From: Alitta virens
Lineage: Eukaryota > Annelida > Polychaeta > Phyllodocida > Nereididae
Length of the DNA: 64,000 nucleotides
Assembly: GCA_932294295.1 (NCBI GenBank)
Contig: OW028581.1
Span: forward strand, 18,465,162 to 18,529,161
Reading direction: 5' to 3'
The translations under genes and the position numbers were made by a program. The notes under the pieces are model-generated. The model ran no database searches, was not told the origin of the DNA, and was given only the letters and a program-made list of their open reading frames with translations. Of the stretch, positions 60,736 through 64,000 are shown one piece after another (positions within the stretch are counted from its first letter, which is position 1; each line of letters begins with the position of its first letter).

Positions 60736-62141
60736 CAAGTCTGTTGACAAGTAATGACAGAATTAATAGTTCTATCACATTTTGCTATCTTCCAGTTCTT
60801 TTGAATCCAGAACAATTCCAGAACTTGTCTCTTCCATTAAGATGATCCAGCCTCTGACAAATTTGCTCTGGGGGCTTGAAATTTGCAGAATTCCAAAAAT
60901 CTGGATGCCAGGTTCCTGAAATCAATAAAGCTGAATGTCAGACGAATAAACCGATTCAAGAACTAAATCTTATTTGAGACTCACCACTGAAACTCCTGTT
61001 GACAGCGATGTTAGTAATAGTAACCTAACATTTTAGACAATTTTAGGGCGTCAAGAGCGACTTACCCAGGACTAAAGCCGTTTTATCTACCTATCAAGTT
61101 AGAACATGGCAATATATATTTTTAACTTGAAAAATATTAAAGATGAAAATATAAGTTCAAAGGAGTATAGATATTGCACAAAATAAATAGATTTCTAATT
61201 ATTTGTCAATTAACTAACGTGTTACACAGCTTCTATCAATGGTGTACTGCAAGGGTCAACCTTGCATCTCATAGTTACGTATGGCATGCAGTGTTGCGCT
61301 TGTAAGATTGTGGCAGATTAAAAAGCTTGGTGGTTTAGCATATGACCAATTCTTCTTGCAAGTGTTTGCACTATTTATGCACTGTTGTCAATGATATTAA
61401 TTATACACCTTTCTAGAAGTTAATTTAATTCTTGATAGAAATGACAGAATTGGTTGTCATTTCAAGAACATCAACAGAATTCATTAACATCATCATCAGG
61501 CCAAGTCAGGAAGAGCCGCTCTAATCTCTGGCATCTAGAAGTTTTGCAACATAGTCAGTCAGCTACTTACCTCATGTTTTTCCCAGGGAAGTACTCTGGC
61601 AATATGTATATGAATAGGTATATAGCTTGCTGCTGCTCAAGGCTGTTGATTGTTTCACCAAAACCTTTGAAGCAGCATTAAATAAGTGGATATACTATTC
61701 CTGTTAAGCCATGTTTGTAAGCTTAATGTGACTGCAGCACTAACTCCGATTGACTGCACACCCAATCCATGCCTCACCACCAAGTAGTCCAATAGCTTTC
61801 CTGCTGTCCATTATATCCACAAACACTGATTCATGCCCACTGCCTAGTTCTCCAACTTGCCACAGGTGTCGTTCACTACAGTAGTGGTTTTGCTCAGTAC
61901 AGTACAGCCTTATTTAACGACCACTGTATGATGTAACATGAGGTTGCAGCCTTTGAATTGTGTGGTAGTGGAACAAAACTGAAGATGAACATATTGTGGA
62001 AGCAATCGAGTCAGACGTAATGATGATATGCTAAAAGTGACCACTATTTAGCACACACTACAAGGTATGTTCAAAGTCATCAGTGACAGTTTTGCTTATA
62101 CAATCTTCTCAAAGCAGGAACCGAACCCAGAGGAACCCCCT

Positions 62142-62154
62142 CCCCCCCCCCCCC
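62142..62154. repeat. Poly-C run (13 C)
   Basis: Uninterrupted C run followed by an A-rich stretch. Confidence 0.9.
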
Positions 62155-62531
62155 ACGCCAAAAAAAACAACAACAAAAAAACAGCAATCCTTTTAACCAT
62201 TTCGCTTTGCATCTAGATTCCCCATTTTAATGAGAAAGACAGTTTTAAACAAAAAACTGACAGACACACAATCAGCAACATGTGTAATTCAAACAATTAG
62301 GCAAATTGTAAGTGCCAGACGCAATGGTTTCTAAACTGAATCACGAAAAAGCTTTCAATTATCTGATTGACTTCAAACTCAGTCTCTTAGAGTACAAGCG
62401 AGTCTTGCTGAAAGTGCTTGACTGCACTTCTGGTGGGAGACTATATAGTTCCACGGTTTGGGAAGCAAACTGCAGCTGCTACCAAACTACTGCAGGGTGC
62501 AGGATGGAGGGGAACTACCTGCACCTCAGTT

Positions 62532-62564
62532 GCCGCTGCTGCTGCTGCTGCTGCTGCTACTGCA
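62532..62564. repeat. CTG tract
   Basis: About eleven uninterrupted CTG triplets in a GC-rich 250-bp stretch. Confidence 0.75.
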
Positions 62565-62859
62565 GCAAGACCCTCCCAGCCTGCAGCATCCCAGCTGCTT
62601 TCCACTGCACCTGGCCGCTGCACCCATCACCAACCAGTCCCACACCAGTCCCACCTAGTTGCTAGTGGCTAACCCAGTCTGAGGAATGGCCAGCTCAGGT
62701 AGATCATCTTCAAAAACACTCTTACAACCAGATTTGATTGTTGTCATGCTAATCTGCTATGGAAGTGAGTGGCAGTGATGTACATCAATCTGCATTAGAA
62801 GTATACCTAGGAAGTTCGGAAATTACCAACGTAGAAATGTTACAAGCTGTGAAAACCTA

Positions 62860-63146
62860 TCATAAAACCAAGGGCCTGTGTAAAGCCAGGGTGGGTAGAT
62901 TAGGGCTGTAAGTCTAGTATTTCTGCACCTGATGGGCACAGGCAGGGATCATGGCAATGAGATGAAGGATGAAACAGCCATACAACTTAGGCTCGATCGG
63001 GAATTGAACCCAGGACCTGGAAGCCCAGCGTGCTACCACTGAGCTAGGCCTCCACCCCCATGTAAAGCCAGTCGACATCATGTAAATCCAGGATTCCCGT
63101 AGGACCAGGCAGTTTCTCAATCACTGGGAGTCCTAAGTTTACACTA
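62860..63146. mobile_element. M2 MITE split by a SINE-A insertion
   Basis: The left arm (62860-62889) continues after the SINE at 63072 with CGACATCATGTAAATCCAGG and the centre AGGCAGTTTCTCAATCACTG. The right outer arm is lost. Confidence 0.55.
62890..63060 (-). mobile_element. SINE-A copy 5, inserted into an M2 MITE
   Basis: Same family with a small internal deletion after the GATGGGC segment. It is flanked by a perfect 11-bp duplication TGTAAAGCCAG at 62879-62889 and 63061-63071. The sequence on both sides belongs to the left arm of an M2 element, so the SINE landed in an older MITE. Confidence 0.85.
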
Positions 63147-63334
63147 AAAGGTGAATTCTGAATTTCTGATTCCTCTTATAATGTCAAATAAGTAAGTTTC
63201 TGGAATGGTTGGAGAGGGGAACTGGTTAGTGAGTTACACTTAGGGCCACTTAGCTACTACAAATATATATTTATCCAAAATAGAATGACAAAAGGCCTAT
63301 ACATCTGCAATCACGAAATTACGACATACAAATG

Positions 63335-63457
63335 ATGGTTGAACAATCAAACACTTCCATTGGCAAAGACAGTCCCTCGACCAATAGTACTCCTGAATCC
63401 ACATGTGACATGATATCCTCTGGACTTTTGTTTCCAAGTCAATGAAAGTAGCGGTAA
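63335..63457. mobile_element. M2 MITE, diverged copy
   Basis: Keeps CACTTCCATTGGCAAAGACA, GACCAATAGTACTCCTGAAT, GATATCCTCTGGAC and GTTTCCAAGTCAATGAA in the family order. The left arm is poorly preserved. Confidence 0.58.
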
Positions 63458-64000
63458 CAATCCTATTTACTTAAAACTATGAACATTTCACTTTTCATCC
63501 ATTTTGGTAATTTATATTATCGGACATATAATTGATACTATTTTGAACAGAACTAGTTCTTAAAAACTGGAAGAATATAGTCACCTCTCTCTGTGTTACA
63601 GCTTTATGCATTTAAACCCACATTTACAAACATTCATTGAACAATCCAAGACTAAATTTCTATTTAATTTGGATATGTATATTTCATCAAATTTGAGATT
63701 TTTTAGAGTTATGGCACAGTTTGTGCTCTTGCCACCGCATAGACCAACCTTAATTTCTAATGAAGCCATCAAAATTCTTGGCTGGAGCCAACCTTTCCTG
63801 CGAAAAGCATGGTCAAACTACCCAAAGTGGGCCAACATCTCTGTTCCCATTCATATAGAAGTTTGCCCCAATTGAAAGCAGTTAAATTGGGTTGGCCCCT
63901 TGTCTGGAAATTATTTTTATGAGTGATGGTCCCATCCTGACGAGGGTGGCCTTGTCGCCTGCACAGAAAGGCTAGCCCCTTGCTGGAAAAGTTTGCCTTT

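Larger units (their letters stand above)
59138..62531. other. Intergenic stretch, no supported gene
   Basis: Frames at 60270, 61454 and 62312 lack recognisable features. The CRE/octamer cluster at 60.7 kb is the only notable signal. Confidence 0.4.

Overview
The window is nuclear DNA of a multicellular animal. It is AT-rich, gene-poor, has long introns with GT-AG borders, and is dense in short transposons, tRNA-derived SINEs and simple repeats. Nothing looks bacterial, viral or organellar. A marine invertebrate (deuterostome or lophotrochozoan) is my inference from the gene family and repeat style; I cannot name the species.

One gene is well supported: a minus-strand member of the GRDP-like (DUF1399, glycine-rich-domain-containing-protein-like) family. 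I traced seven coding exons by hand: 43138-42174 (or 43177-42174 if unspliced at the 5' end), 19529-19363, 17057-16871, 16447-16313, 13940-13790, 12667-12508 and 11274-11138. All six exon junctions keep the reading frame, giving about 632-646 residues. The first exon carries both W-H-x-H blocks typical of the family. Intron 1 is about 22.6 kb and holds most of the interesting repeats. An alternative last exon may lie at 5973-5714. Candidate 5' elements are a CpG-rich, CRE-containing patch near 44.63-44.72 kb, an ETS-like site near 43.77 kb and a possible non-coding exon at 46505-46424.

Layout: 1-11.1 kb is downstream flank with few repeats. 11.1-19.5 kb is the 3' part of the gene with small exons, where a MITE lies 7 nt from the exon 5 donor and a SINE lies 57 nt from the exon 2 donor. 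19.5-42.2 kb is the large intron, with four SINEs of one family, several MITE families, a 1.4-kb foldback structure at 33.3-34.7 kb and a second foldback at 38.2-38.4 kb. 42.2-43.2 kb is the large first coding exon. 43.2-64 kb is upstream flank with an unassigned plus-strand ORF at 44214-44624, MITE clusters at 45 and 49 kb, a GATA array, a 740-bp inverted-repeat element, a 21-bp minisatellite, several CAG/CTG tracts and a CRE/octamer cluster at 60.7 kb.

Repeat families recognised by comparing copies inside the window: SINE-A (5 copies, all minus, four with perfect target-site duplications and one with an imperfect match), SINE-B (1 good and 1 decayed copy), a short retroposon tail with a (TCTGAA)n end (3 copies, all plus), and TIR or palindromic MITE families that I call M1 to M7. 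Family names are local labels, not database names.
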